Source of the DNA: RFSX01 sp965230215
Lineage (GTDB): Bacteria; Bacteroidota; Bacteroidia; Chitinophagales; Saprospiraceae
Reading direction: 5' to 3'
NCBI GenBank assembly: GCA_965230215.1
Contig: CBDDKN010000001.1
Span: forward strand, 1,922,001-1,986,000
DNA length: 64,000 nucleotides
The notes under the pieces were generated by a model that saw only the letters and a program-made list of their open reading frames with translations, was not told the origin of the DNA and searched no databases. Of the stretch, positions 7,561 through 16,078 are shown in pieces. A program made the translations under genes and the position numbers. Positions within the stretch are counted from its first letter, which is position 1; every line of letters begins with the position of its first letter.

Positions 7561-10166
7561 AAGCGGAGGTTAAAGTTGATGTTAAGACTTCTGTTTAGAA
7601 GCTCAGATTCAGTTCCCAGAATGATATCCTGTTTATTATTGCCTTGCTGCAATTCTACTTTATAGGCATATTGAAGATATTTCACATTCTGTCGGTTTGT
7701 AAGATTGTAAACAGAAACACCAATCATGGCATCAGCAGCGCCCAACTTGAATGAGCGATTTATGGCGATATCCGATCTGAAATAAGCCGGCAACCTGCTC
7801 AGCACCTCCCTTCCATCCAACTCACCCCTCGGAATAGAACCTATGTTTTCCAAAGCAAGATAGGGTCTTCCGCTTGCGTATATCAGATTCAAGTTAAATG
7901 ACCAGTCTCCTGCACGCCATTCATTGATCCATTTCGCTTGATGCCTGCGATCTTCCTGCCCTGCAAAATACTCACCCCTAAAAACCTGAGGATATCTATC
8001 TTCATTTTTTGAAAGTGTATATGCCAACCAACCAGAATAATTGCCCTTTCTGTATGCCAGCGTCAGGTCAACACCATAAACCCTGCGATCTCCCCTGAAT
8101 AATCTATAATCGTTTACACGCGGTGGCTTAGGTTTGTTGTCATCCATATTGTTGAATCCCGGTTGAGCCGTGCTAAACAAAAGATTACCCTTCATAAACT
8201 TGTAAAACAGCTCCATGTCAAAGCTCCATACACGACCTTCATTGCTATAGCCCAACATGATATTGTCAGTACGCAATACCGGTATTTCCTTCCTGCTTGT
8301 AATCTGAAAGAAACTCAAAGTTTGTCCAAGCCGCGTCTCATACTGAATCTCCCTTAGTAACTGATTGCTTCGATTCAAAGAGAACTTCAGCAAACTTCCA
8401 GGACCAAGCCTGTGATTTATATACATCTGAGGAGAAAATAAAACATGTGTCTTATCCCTATCATTATAAATCGCTGTTCTGTTGGACAGGCTTATATCTG
8501 TCTTTCCTAAAGTCTGTGAATAATTGGCGAACAAACTGAGATAAGACAACTGCTCATCATAGTTGATCAAGTTCTCCCCCCTGTCGGCTTCCAACTGATG
8601 GTCAACATGGATGTTCTTAAACTCAGCGCCATACTGTACTTGACCTTCACCAAAATCATGATCCATGGCCATCTTAATGCCTATATCCCTCAAATCGTTG
8701 ATATTCGTATTTGAGATAGCTGCTATCTCCATTGGCAATTTGAGCTCGGAATCTATCGATGACTCAAAATGATAGTCACTAACATAACTGCTTAGACTAA
8801 ACACTGACTTTTTGCTAATGGTCTGTTCGAATAAAAAAGATGCTGCCGTGGTCTGCCAGTTTTCATCATTGACAAACAACTGCTTATCCACATCCTGATT
8901 GGGCAGGTTCAGTTCGAGATCATATGCATTTAGAAGATTGTCATAGCTTCTAAAAAAATTAAGTGAAATATTGGTCTTACCAGTATTATACTCTATTGCG
9001 CCATTTATATCATAGAACCTGAAATCAGGCTGACTGCTTATGAGTGTGCTTTCGTTTTGTAAACTGAAACTCTGATCTCTTGTGTTCAAATCAAGTAAAC
9101 GCGAGTCATTGACGTTTCTATATGATGTTCTTCCAGCCATGCGCACACTCAGTGCATCCGTCAAATTAAAGTTGAGATTTGTAGCAGCGGTAAACAAACT
9201 CAGGTCCAGACTATTCTCATTATCATCAGATGTCCCTGATTCAAAGAGCAATAATCCGCCTCCTACGCCTTCGTACTCTACAGGTTGTGCATTTTTATAG
9301 AGCCGCATTGACCCCACATAAGCACTATTCACCGAAGAAAATATGCCATAATAATGACTAACATTATACAAGGGCATTCCATCAAGTATGACTCTTGTGC
9401 CCTCAGCATTGGATCCCCTGATCTTGAGATTTACATTGTCATCTTCATAAGATGCCACTCCCATCAATAATTGAACATAACGCAAGAGATCTCTGCCATA
9501 CAGACCTGAAGCCATAGCAGGACCTTCAAAGCCGGAAGAACTGATGGCCACAGAGCCATCATTCCTGAATTCAATTGGAGGCACCATATAAGAGATTATT
9601 GGAGCTTCGATTTGGAAAGCAGACAGACGCATGGATATATCGCCACCATTTCTAATCTCTTCTTTGGTCAGTTGAAGGGTTTCATATCCCAGATATGAAA
9701 TGATAATATTTATATCAGGATCTTGAGGACTCTCCATGGAGAAGCGGCCATTCTCATCTGTAAATACCCCGGAAGAATAATCAGACCAATATACGCTTGC
9801 CAATGGCAGGGCCTCGCCTGTCTCACCATCTCGAATCTGGCCTTCCAGTATATCTTCTACTGCTTCTGTTTGTGCCTTTCGAATAAGGAACTTCTGAGAA
9901 TCATATTTGTAATAATCGAGAGCATAACTATCTGAAAGCTGGCTCAACAAATCTTCAAAGTCGGCATAATCTATTGTTGCTGGCCTACATTTGATGTCTC
10001 CGATCAATTCAGTGGGATAAGCTAACAATACTGCTTCGTCCTTACTTATATCATCCAGTACCGTTGATAAATTTGCGTCTCCCTGAATAACAAGTTGGGA
10101 TGTTTGCGCCCACAGACCGGAGCACAGCAAATGAAAAAAACTTATAACTGTGATTATTCGTTTCAA
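7557..10166 (-). CDS. TonB-dependent receptor with STN signalling domain
   Basis: An outer-membrane TonB-dependent receptor of 869 residues. The order is: signal peptide (1-20), an STN-type domain (about 22-95, used to talk to an anti-sigma factor), a carboxypeptidase-regulatory-like domain (about 107-180; GQIRDGETGEALPLASVYW, GYETLQL), a plug (about 205-310 with IRGSNAEGTRVILDGMPLYN) and a beta-barrel that ends with an aromatic residue (NINFNLRF). It is the last gene of an operon with an ECF sigma factor and a FecR anti-sigma factor. That arrangement is known from the E. coli Fec system and Bacteroides transducers: the loaded receptor signals through the STN domain to FecR. No SusD partner is present, so a siderophore or another small ligand is as likely as a glycan. 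Confidence 0.93.
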   Translation of the reverse strand: MKRIITVISFFHLLCSGLWAQTSQLVIQGDANLSTVLDDISKDEAVLLAYPTELIGDIKCRPATIDYADFEDLLSQLSDSYALDYYKYDSQKFLIRKAQTEAVEDILEGQIRDGETGEALPLASVYWSDYSSGVFTDENGRFSMESPQDPDINIIISYLGYETLQLTKEEIRNGGDISMRLSAFQIEAPIISYMVPPIEFRNDGSVAISSSGFEGPAMASGLYGRDLLRYVQLLMGVASYEDDNVNLKIRGSNAEGTRVILDGMPLYNVSHYYGIFSSVNSAYVGSMRLYKNAQPVEYEGVGGGLLLFESGTSDDNENSLDLSLFTAATNLNFNLTDALSVRMAGRTSYRNVNDSRLLDLNTRDQSFSLQNESTLISSQPDFRFYDINGAIEYNTGKTNISLNFFRSYDNLLNAYDLELNLPNQDVDKQLFVNDENWQTTAASFLFEQTISKKSVFSLSSYVSDYHFESSIDSELKLPMEIAAISNTNINDLRDIGIKMAMDHDFGEGQVQYGAEFKNIHVDHQLEADRGENLINYDEQLSYLSLFANYSQTLGKTDISLSNRTAIYNDRDKTHVLFSPQMYINHRLGPGSLLKFSLNRSNQLLREIQYETRLGQTLSFFQITSRKEIPVLRTDNIMLGYSNEGRVWSFDMELFYKFMKGNLLFSTAQPGFNNMDDNKPKPPRVNDYRLFRGDRRVYGVDLTLAYRKGNYSGWLAYTLSKNEDRYPQVFRGEYFAGQEDRRHQAKWINEWRAGDWSFNLNLIYASGRPYLALENIGSIPRGELDGREVLSRLPAYFRSDIAINRSFKLGAADAMIGVSVYNLTNRQNVKYLQYAYKVELQQGNNKQDIILGTESELLNRSLNINFNLRF

Positions 10167-10177
10167 TCGATTTAATA

Positions 10178-11149
10178 TCAGTTTTGCGAGATGACAACGC
10201 CTCCATCATCTTTTATTTGAAAACGCAAGCCAAGCGGCCATAACACAGACTGAAGCGCTTTATCCATATCTCCGGATTCAAAAAATCCAGTGTAGCTTAT
10301 ATCGCTAATTCCTTTTCCCATTTGTACATCCACATCAAACTGCCTCTCGATTTCCTCAAGGACTTCACTCAAGTTCTGTTCACTAAAGTTAAAGATGCCA
10401 TTCCGCCATTCTCCGTTACGCGCACTTTCATATTCAATAAAATTTCCGGACTCAAGAACACAGGACTGTCCGGGTTCCAGGATTTTTTCGTTGCTAGCTT
10501 TAGAATTGCTCACTTTCACCTTGCCGGTACGGCAGTACACTTCCAGCCTTTCATCTCTGGCGTATACATTAAATGATGTGCCGAGCACAGTAATATATCC
10601 TTCTTGAGTCTCAACTCTAAATTGATTGCCCTTTTTGACTTCAAAGAAAGCCTCTCCGTCCAATTTAATAATCCGTTCAGAACCATAAGCTTTCTTATCA
10701 AAACTTAACACTGATTCTGCATTTAATTCAGCTGAGCTATTATCCGGAAAAGTAATGTTTGTGTGTTCAGCCAGGGAAGTATTAAACTGACTCGCGCTGA
10801 AATCTGGAAGCAAAAGAAATACCAATAAGGCAACAGAAGCCGCAGCCAGAAGTGGCCATAATCGTCTGGTCTTTCTCTGTGGTGTAAGGACAATTTGTTC
10901 CTCAGTATCATCTATATCTTCAAGTATGCTATCAAACAAAGCCGACTTTCTTGAACTATCTGTAGCCGGTATGTCAAACTGCATGGCTTGAACGATTTCT
11001 ATTGCTGCATTTACTTCCTCTTCTTTTGAAGGATCACCCAGGATATCTTTCCAATAGGAATTATTATGCTTGAAACCAGAATTTACCCAATGGATAAAAT
11101 CCCCGTCTTCTGCATAAGTCAATATTTTATCATTTATATCCTGTGACAT
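10178..11149 (-). CDS. FecR-family anti-sigma factor
   Basis: The inner-membrane regulator of the operon, 323 residues. Residues 1-95 form the cytoplasmic part that should bind the sigma factor; a transmembrane helix follows (LWPLLAAASVALLVFLLL). Then comes the periplasmic FecR domain (TFPDNSSAELNAESVLSFD, IKLDGEAFFEVKKGNQFRVET, VLGTSFNVYARDE, VEVYC-like) and a C-terminal DUF4974 domain (FNFSEQNLSEVLEEIERQFDVDV ... SGDMDKALQSVLWPLGL). These are textbook features. It sits 6 bp after the metallopeptidase lipoprotein gene and 11 bp before the TonB receptor, so co-transcription is very likely. Confidence 0.93.
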   Translation of the reverse strand: MSQDINDKILTYAEDGDFIHWVNSGFKHNNSYWKDILGDPSKEEEVNAAIEIVQAMQFDIPATDSSRKSALFDSILEDIDDTEEQIVLTPQRKTRRLWPLLAAASVALLVFLLLPDFSASQFNTSLAEHTNITFPDNSSAELNAESVLSFDKKAYGSERIIKLDGEAFFEVKKGNQFRVETQEGYITVLGTSFNVYARDERLEVYCRTGKVKVSNSKASNEKILEPGQSCVLESGNFIEYESARNGEWRNGIFNFSEQNLSEVLEEIERQFDVDVQMGKGISDISYTGFFESGDMDKALQSVLWPLGLRFQIKDDGGVVISQN

Positions 11150-11155
11150 TTTTAA

Positions 11156-11623
11156 TTATTGAAAAAACAATTCATCGAGATACTCTTCCCGGTTTTGAGA
11201 AGTCAACTGAAAGAAGCAAGCTCCCGGATTGCTGTGCATTATACTGACACATGTACCATCAACCTGCGCTTCATCAAGATGATCCCGATCTAAAAAACAA
11301 TGACCCAATTCATGATATATGATGAATTCCTTTTCTAGCTTGCTTGCATTCTCCCAATAATCAACATCTATAACCACCTTTTTGGGAATACGCTCATTGA
11401 AGAAACACTGACCTTGGACCGATGTGTTTGGAATATCCTGAATCAACCCTTCTATGCGTTCCGCCTCATAATCCACAAAAAAACCTCTCTCAGCAGCTTC
11501 TTCAGCAAATAATTCAAAATAAGGAATCAATTCTGCATCAGTTTCCACCAGATCTTCCTCTCCGCATGCTGAGACAGCAAGGATCAAGGCCAAAATACCG
11601 CTGAATAATAGAATTCGTTTCAT
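11156..11623 (-). CDS. Small lipoprotein with HExxH metallopeptidase-like motif
   Basis: From MKRILL this is a lipoprotein (lipobox VSAC) of 155 residues. It contains YHELGHCFLDRDH, an HExxHxxxxxH zinc-binding pattern, followed by SIMHS, which could serve as the Met-turn of a metzincin-like fold. The family name is not known to me; similar small lipoproteins occur in Bacteroidota as putative metallopeptidases. An in-frame ATG at 11665 overlaps the sigma-factor stop (TAATG), so translation may be coupled and could begin there, but that gives an unusually long signal peptide. The gene lies between the sigma and anti-sigma genes, an unusual position that suggests a part in the signalling cascade (inference). 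Confidence 0.78.
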   Translation of the reverse strand: MKRILLFSGILALILAVSACGEEDLVETDAELIPYFELFAEEAAERGFFVDYEAERIEGLIQDIPNTSVQGQCFFNERIPKKVVIDVDYWENASKLEKEFIIYHELGHCFLDRDHLDEAQVDGTCVSIMHSNPGACFFQLTSQNREEYLDELFFQ

Positions 11624-11664
11624 AATACTAGTCTTATAAGATACTGAAAATGGAATTGTACTCA

Positions 11665-12222
11665 TTATTCAATGTTTTTTTCTTTTAAAAATAAAGCCAG
11701 CTTTTTAATCCCGCTACTGATAAGGTTGCGCACTGATTGATAGTTAATGGACATCAGCTCACAAATTTCCTCATATTCCATGTTTTCGAGATAGCGCAGG
11801 AATATGGCTTCACGTTGCCGATTGCTCAATTGTTTGAAAGCCACCTTCAGCTTGCCACTCATTTCTATCCTGAATTCTTCCTGAATCAGGTTTTCTTCAG
11901 CCGAAGCGTCGTATTCAGTAAAACTTTCATCTGCATCTTTTAGTTCTAGATTCTTTTGCTTTTTGAGTTTCTTAAGGATTGAATGTCGCAATGACACCAG
12001 CAAATAGGGCCTTATCTTATCGACTGTAGACAATTGTTCCCTCTTATTCCATATATAAACAAACACATCATGAATAGCATCTTCCATTACCGACATGTCC
12101 TTGGTAAAGCCCGATGCATAACTCATAAGATAATCATACTCCCTATCATAGATATACTTAAAGGCCTTTTTACTGCCTTCCTGGAATTGTTTCCAAATCT
12201 GTATGTCACTTAGATTTTCCAG
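11665..12222 (-). CDS. ECF sigma-70 factor (apparent non-ATG start)
   Basis: An ECF sigma factor of the Bacteroidota FecI-like group. Region 2 is visible in EDAIHDVFVYIWNKR and region 4 in LSNRQREAIFLRYLENMEYEEICELMSINYQSVRNLISSGIKKL. The first ATG (12126) would cut off the first helix of region 2. The frame is open upstream to a stop at 12232-12234, and the residues there (ENLSDIQIWKQFQEGSKKAF, then KYIYDREYDYL) match the normal N-terminus of this family. Only non-standard codons could start it; CTG at 12222 gives 185 residues, the typical size. It heads the operon sigma / lipoprotein / FecR / TonB receptor. Either a rare start codon or a sequence error explains the missing ATG. Confidence 0.85.
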   Translation of the reverse strand: MENLSDIQIWKQFQEGSKKAFKYIYDREYDYLMSYASGFTKDMSVMEDAIHDVFVYIWNKREQLSTVDKIRPYLLVSLRHSILKKLKKQKNLELKDADESFTEYDASAEENLIQEEFRIEMSGKLKVAFKQLSNRQREAIFLRYLENMEYEEICELMSINYQSVRNLISSGIKKLALFLKEKNIE

Positions 12223-12334
12223 CCTGCTGATTTATTTATTGGACTTTGAAAAAAAATTTCAGTTTAAACGAGTACATATCTCTTTTCTGATACTTATGAA
12301 GGTGTAATTGATTGTAAAACTAAAATTTAATACT

Positions 12335-12994
12335 ATGTTCAAAAATCTGATGAGATTAAATGTAATCGCTCTTTTATGCCTTGGAATGATGATTACTTCA
12401 TGTACGAAAGAAGAAAATGGAGTTGAAGTAGCCAATTATGGATTTACTGAAACCTATGAAATGCAGAAAAATCTGAATGCCGGTATACATGGCTGCCTGG
12501 AGCTTGTCTTCCCAGTTTCTGTAGAGCTTCCCGATGGTTCGCTTCTTGAATTCACCTCTTTCGAAGATGCCAAAACTCAGCTTCAAGCCTGGAAGGAAGC
12601 CAATCCCGATGTTGAAGGTCGTCCTTCAATTATTTTCCCGGTTGAAGTAATCACACAGGATGGAGAGGTACTTTCTGTTGACAGCAGAGATGACATAAAA
12701 GCATTGATGCGTGAATGCCGAAGCAACTTCCCGCCAAGACCACGCCACTTCAGACCTTGCTTTAAAGTTGTCTATCCACTTACAGTTTCTTTTCCTGATT
12801 CAACAACTACAGATGTTGCCAGTCGGATGGAATTAAAACAAACCCTTAGACAATGGAGGGCAGATAACCCTGAAGCTGATGAAAAACCATCATTGGTTTA
12901 TCCGATCACCATCGAATATGAAGATGGATCAACGGTAGAAATTAACAGCAGAGAAGAGTTGATTGAAGCGAAAAGAGCCTGTAGAGAAGAATAG
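12335..12994 (+). CDS. Lipoprotein with four related ~40-residue repeats
   Basis: From MFKNLM (12335) this is a 219-residue lipoprotein with lipobox ITSC. After the lipid Cys and a short linker there are four related segments in an A-B-A-B order. The A type is CLELVFPVSVELPDG and CFKVVYPLTVSFPDS; the B type is SIIFPVEVITQDG and SLVYPITIEYEDG. Each is followed by a short helix-like stretch with D/E-D/E residues. The A units also share QAWKEANPD / RQWRADNPE. Cysteines start each A unit and end each B unit (RECR, RACR), so disulfides may close each A-B pair. I do not know a function. It is divergent from the ECF operon and is followed by a strong terminator. Confidence 0.8.
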   Translation: MFKNLMRLNVIALLCLGMMITSCTKEENGVEVANYGFTETYEMQKNLNAGIHGCLELVFPVSVELPDGSLLEFTSFEDAKTQLQAWKEANPDVEGRPSIIFPVEVITQDGEVLSVDSRDDIKALMRECRSNFPPRPRHFRPCFKVVYPLTVSFPDSTTTDVASRMELKQTLRQWRADNPEADEKPSLVYPITIEYEDGSTVEINSREELIEAKRACREE

Positions 12995-13030
12995 AAAAAC
13001 AGTGTTTGGTAGATGTTTTTATATGCTTTA

Positions 13031-13067
13031 AAAAAAGCCGCAGCTAACCGCTGCGGCTTTATCTTTT
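13031..13067. terminator. Bidirectional intrinsic terminator
   Basis: A perfect 7-bp stem GCCGCAG / CTGCGGC with a 7-base loop is flanked by a run of A on the left and T on the right. It lies between two convergent genes (the repeat lipoprotein and the M16 peptidase) and can end transcripts from both. Confidence 0.88.
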
Positions 13068-15815
13068 TTAAGGTTTGATGCTTTCCTTAACTTTTTCAAA
13101 GTCTCCGGCTTTCACATAAACCAATTTGTCTGGATGTATATGCTTCTTGAAAGCATTGTTGATGTCTTCAACACTCAAGCTTGAAATTTTATCTTCCAAA
13201 GCCTGGCTCCACATCATATCTCTATCAAGTCTCATATTGCTGTTCAAAGTACCCATCAATGATCTATCCTGTGATCTGTTGACATTTTGTGATTGCAACC
13301 AACCTGTCTTGGCAGCTTCCAACTCATCAGCTGAGAAACCCTCTTCCAGGACTTTCATCAACTCATCTCTGAATGCAGCCTGAACTTTGGCTGTGTTCTC
13401 AGGTGCTGAAATAGCATAAGCACCGAAGTTGCCACTGTCATCTAGAGAGGAACCATTAAACCATGATCCCACACCATAACTCAATCCTTCTTCCTGGCGT
13501 ATACGCGTGGCTAATCTTGAATTCAAGAATCCACCACCTAACATATAGTTACCGATCATCAAAGCCGCATAATCTTCATGTGAATCATTCACCTGCAATT
13601 GCATGCCGGCAAGAAATAATGAATTGGCTTTATCAGGAGTATTGATATTCTCATCACCAGGTTTTGTCTCTACAAATGGATAGCTGATACGCTCGTATTT
13701 GGCACCGCTTTCCCATTCGCCGAAATGACCTTCAACCTTGCTCTTGATAAGTGCCTCATCAAAGTCACCTACCACAGTAAATGTACCCTCTTCAGTTCCA
13801 TAATAATCATTATAGAATGCTTTAACCTCATCGAGAGTCAAAGCATTTACATCGTCTATCTGCTCCAGCATTGTTCTGCTGTATCGCACATCGTCTTTGT
13901 CGTAAGGAGAAAGCAATTGTGAGAATTTTTCACTTGCCAATGATTGTGGATCTGAAAGACCTTCTTCTAAAGAGGATAATTCTTCCTCTTTCAGTTTGTC
14001 AAATTCTTCCTGACTGAAAGCAGGATCCTTCATCATATCAGCAACCATATCTACCACAGCTGGAAGATTTTTATTGGTCGTTTCAATTCTTACTGTAGCA
14101 CTTGAAAGTCCACCATAAACATTTACTCTGGCTTCCAATTCATTCAGCTTGTCCTGAATCTCTTGTCTCGACATGGAAGCTGTACCTTTATCCATCATTC
14201 TTGCAGCAAATTGTGCAGCTGCATTTTTCCCTTTTAAAGATTCAGGTGTACCATATCTTAAAGTAAGCATGGCCACTACAGCATCTCCCCTGTTTTCTTT
14301 TCTAAGCATCGCATACTCCATTCCTGAAGATGCTTCGCCCATATTCGTTCTGCTGTCGATATTGGCTGGTGAAGGATCGAATTCTTCCCCAACAGCAATG
14401 GCTTCTTTTCCTTTGTAATTAGCCACCAAGGATTTTACATTAGGAGCATCCGGAATCTCAGCTCTTTGAGGCTCAGCATCCGGAATAAACAAACCAATGG
14501 TTCTGTTGGAAGGCACAAAATACTTCTCAGCTACACGCACAACATCATCCACTGATACAGCTTCAACTCTATCTCTGTATAGAAGACCAAGTCTCCAGTC
14601 ACCCTGAGCAATAAACTCACTCATAGCAAGACCTACCTGGTCTGAACTGTTATAAGCCAGATTCCAATCTTTAAGAATTCTGGCTTTAGCTCTGTCCACT
14701 TCCTCTTCAGTAGGTTTGTTGACAGTAATATCATCCAGAGCAGCAAGCATGGCATCTTTGGCAGCGTTAAGGTCATTTTCTTTTCTGACATCAGCATTCA
14801 AGTAAATAAAGCCACCTTCTTTAAGTCCTGGAGCAAATCCCCACTGTGATGAAGCAAGCTTGGTTTCTACCAGTGCTTTATACAACCTTCCTGAAGGCTC
14901 ATTTGTCAATATCTGCTCTAATACAGATACCGCCGCATAGTCAGAATGTGGACCTGGAGCTGTATGGTATACCACAGATACATTCTGTACATCGCCCACT
15001 CTTCTCAGCGTCACAAGTCTTTCACCATCCTGGGTTGGTTCCTTCGTATAAGTAGGAATCAATTCTCTTTCAGGTCTTGGAATCTTTCCAAAATATTTAT
15101 TGACCAATTCTATTGTCTTCGCTTCATCGAATTTACCAGCGACAGTAAGAACGGCATTATCAGGCTGATAATACTTTCTGTAGAAAGCCTGAAGCCTGTC
15201 GATAGGTACATTTTCAAGATCAGCTCTGGCACCTATTGTTGACTTGCCATAGTTATGCCATTGGAAAGCAGCTCCCATTGTACGCTTCATCAAAACACCT
15301 ACTGGACTGTTTTCTCCTGATTCAAACTCATTCCTTACAACGGTCATTTCACTATCAAGATCCTCTTTGGCGATAAATGAATTTACCATTCTATCGCTCT
15401 CCATATCTAATGCCCAATTCAGGTTTTCGTCAGTCGCACTGAATGTTTCAAAATAATTTGTTCTATCGTACCATGTTGTACCGTTTGGTCTTGCACCATG
15501 TTCGGTCAATTCCTGAGGAATATCCGGATGGTCAGGTGTGCCTTTAAACACAAGGTGCTCAAGAAGGTGAGCCATACCAGTCTCTCCATAACCCTCATGA
15601 CGGGATCCAACGAGATAAGTAACATTTACAGTAATTGTTGGCTTGGACTGATCTGGAAAAAGCAAAACTCTTAATCCATTGTCCAACTCATATTCCGTAA
15701 TACCTTCAACAGTAGTGTTCTTCGTAACACCCTCAGGTAATGCAGAATCCTGAGCATTAACTTGGACAGTCAATATTGCCAGGATGAAACCCAATACGAT
15801 TTGTATTTTCTTCAT
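13068..15815 (-). CDS. Secreted M16-family zinc metallopeptidase (two-half, pitrilysin-like)
   Basis: A 915-residue peptidase with a signal peptide (to about residue 22) and both M16 halves in one chain. The N-terminal half has the inverted zinc motif HLLEH (His83, Glu86, His87) in GMAHLLEHLVFKGT, with the distal Glu region about 70 residues later (MTVVRNEFESGEN). The C-terminal half (about 500-915) lacks the motif and is the usual inactive partner. M16 enzymes enclose unfolded peptides up to a few kDa in a clam-like chamber. In Bacteroidota such periplasmic enzymes are thought to finish digestion of imported peptides. The gene stands alone and ends at the bidirectional terminator. Confidence 0.93.
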   Translation of the reverse strand: MKKIQIVLGFILAILTVQVNAQDSALPEGVTKNTTVEGITEYELDNGLRVLLFPDQSKPTITVNVTYLVGSRHEGYGETGMAHLLEHLVFKGTPDHPDIPQELTEHGARPNGTTWYDRTNYFETFSATDENLNWALDMESDRMVNSFIAKEDLDSEMTVVRNEFESGENSPVGVLMKRTMGAAFQWHNYGKSTIGARADLENVPIDRLQAFYRKYYQPDNAVLTVAGKFDEAKTIELVNKYFGKIPRPERELIPTYTKEPTQDGERLVTLRRVGDVQNVSVVYHTAPGPHSDYAAVSVLEQILTNEPSGRLYKALVETKLASSQWGFAPGLKEGGFIYLNADVRKENDLNAAKDAMLAALDDITVNKPTEEEVDRAKARILKDWNLAYNSSDQVGLAMSEFIAQGDWRLGLLYRDRVEAVSVDDVVRVAEKYFVPSNRTIGLFIPDAEPQRAEIPDAPNVKSLVANYKGKEAIAVGEEFDPSPANIDSRTNMGEASSGMEYAMLRKENRGDAVVAMLTLRYGTPESLKGKNAAAQFAARMMDKGTASMSRQEIQDKLNELEARVNVYGGLSSATVRIETTNKNLPAVVDMVADMMKDPAFSQEEFDKLKEEELSSLEEGLSDPQSLASEKFSQLLSPYDKDDVRYSRTMLEQIDDVNALTLDEVKAFYNDYYGTEEGTFTVVGDFDEALIKSKVEGHFGEWESGAKYERISYPFVETKPGDENINTPDKANSLFLAGMQLQVNDSHEDYAALMIGNYMLGGGFLNSRLATRIRQEEGLSYGVGSWFNGSSLDDSGNFGAYAISAPENTAKVQAAFRDELMKVLEEGFSADELEAAKTGWLQSQNVNRSQDRSLMGTLNSNMRLDRDMMWSQALEDKISSLSVEDINNAFKKHIHPDKLVYVKAGDFEKVKESIKP

Positions 15816-16078
15816 TTGCGAAATTTTTTGTGAAAAAATGATTTGCCTGAATACAACCAGGTAGTGATTCCGAAAAGGCTGTCTTTGATCAGGATGCTTA
15901 ATATACTACCGGAAGTGCAGATATTGAACCAAAATCGATAAAACGCTCGAATTTGTCCATCAAAACATATGGAAAGGCCTTTCTAATGCCCGCTAAAGCG
16001 CTGAGCATCAGGTATAATACTATAGTAAAGGTCTTAAAAATAAATGTCAGTCGGGCCTTTAGTGTGCCTTAGATTTCA

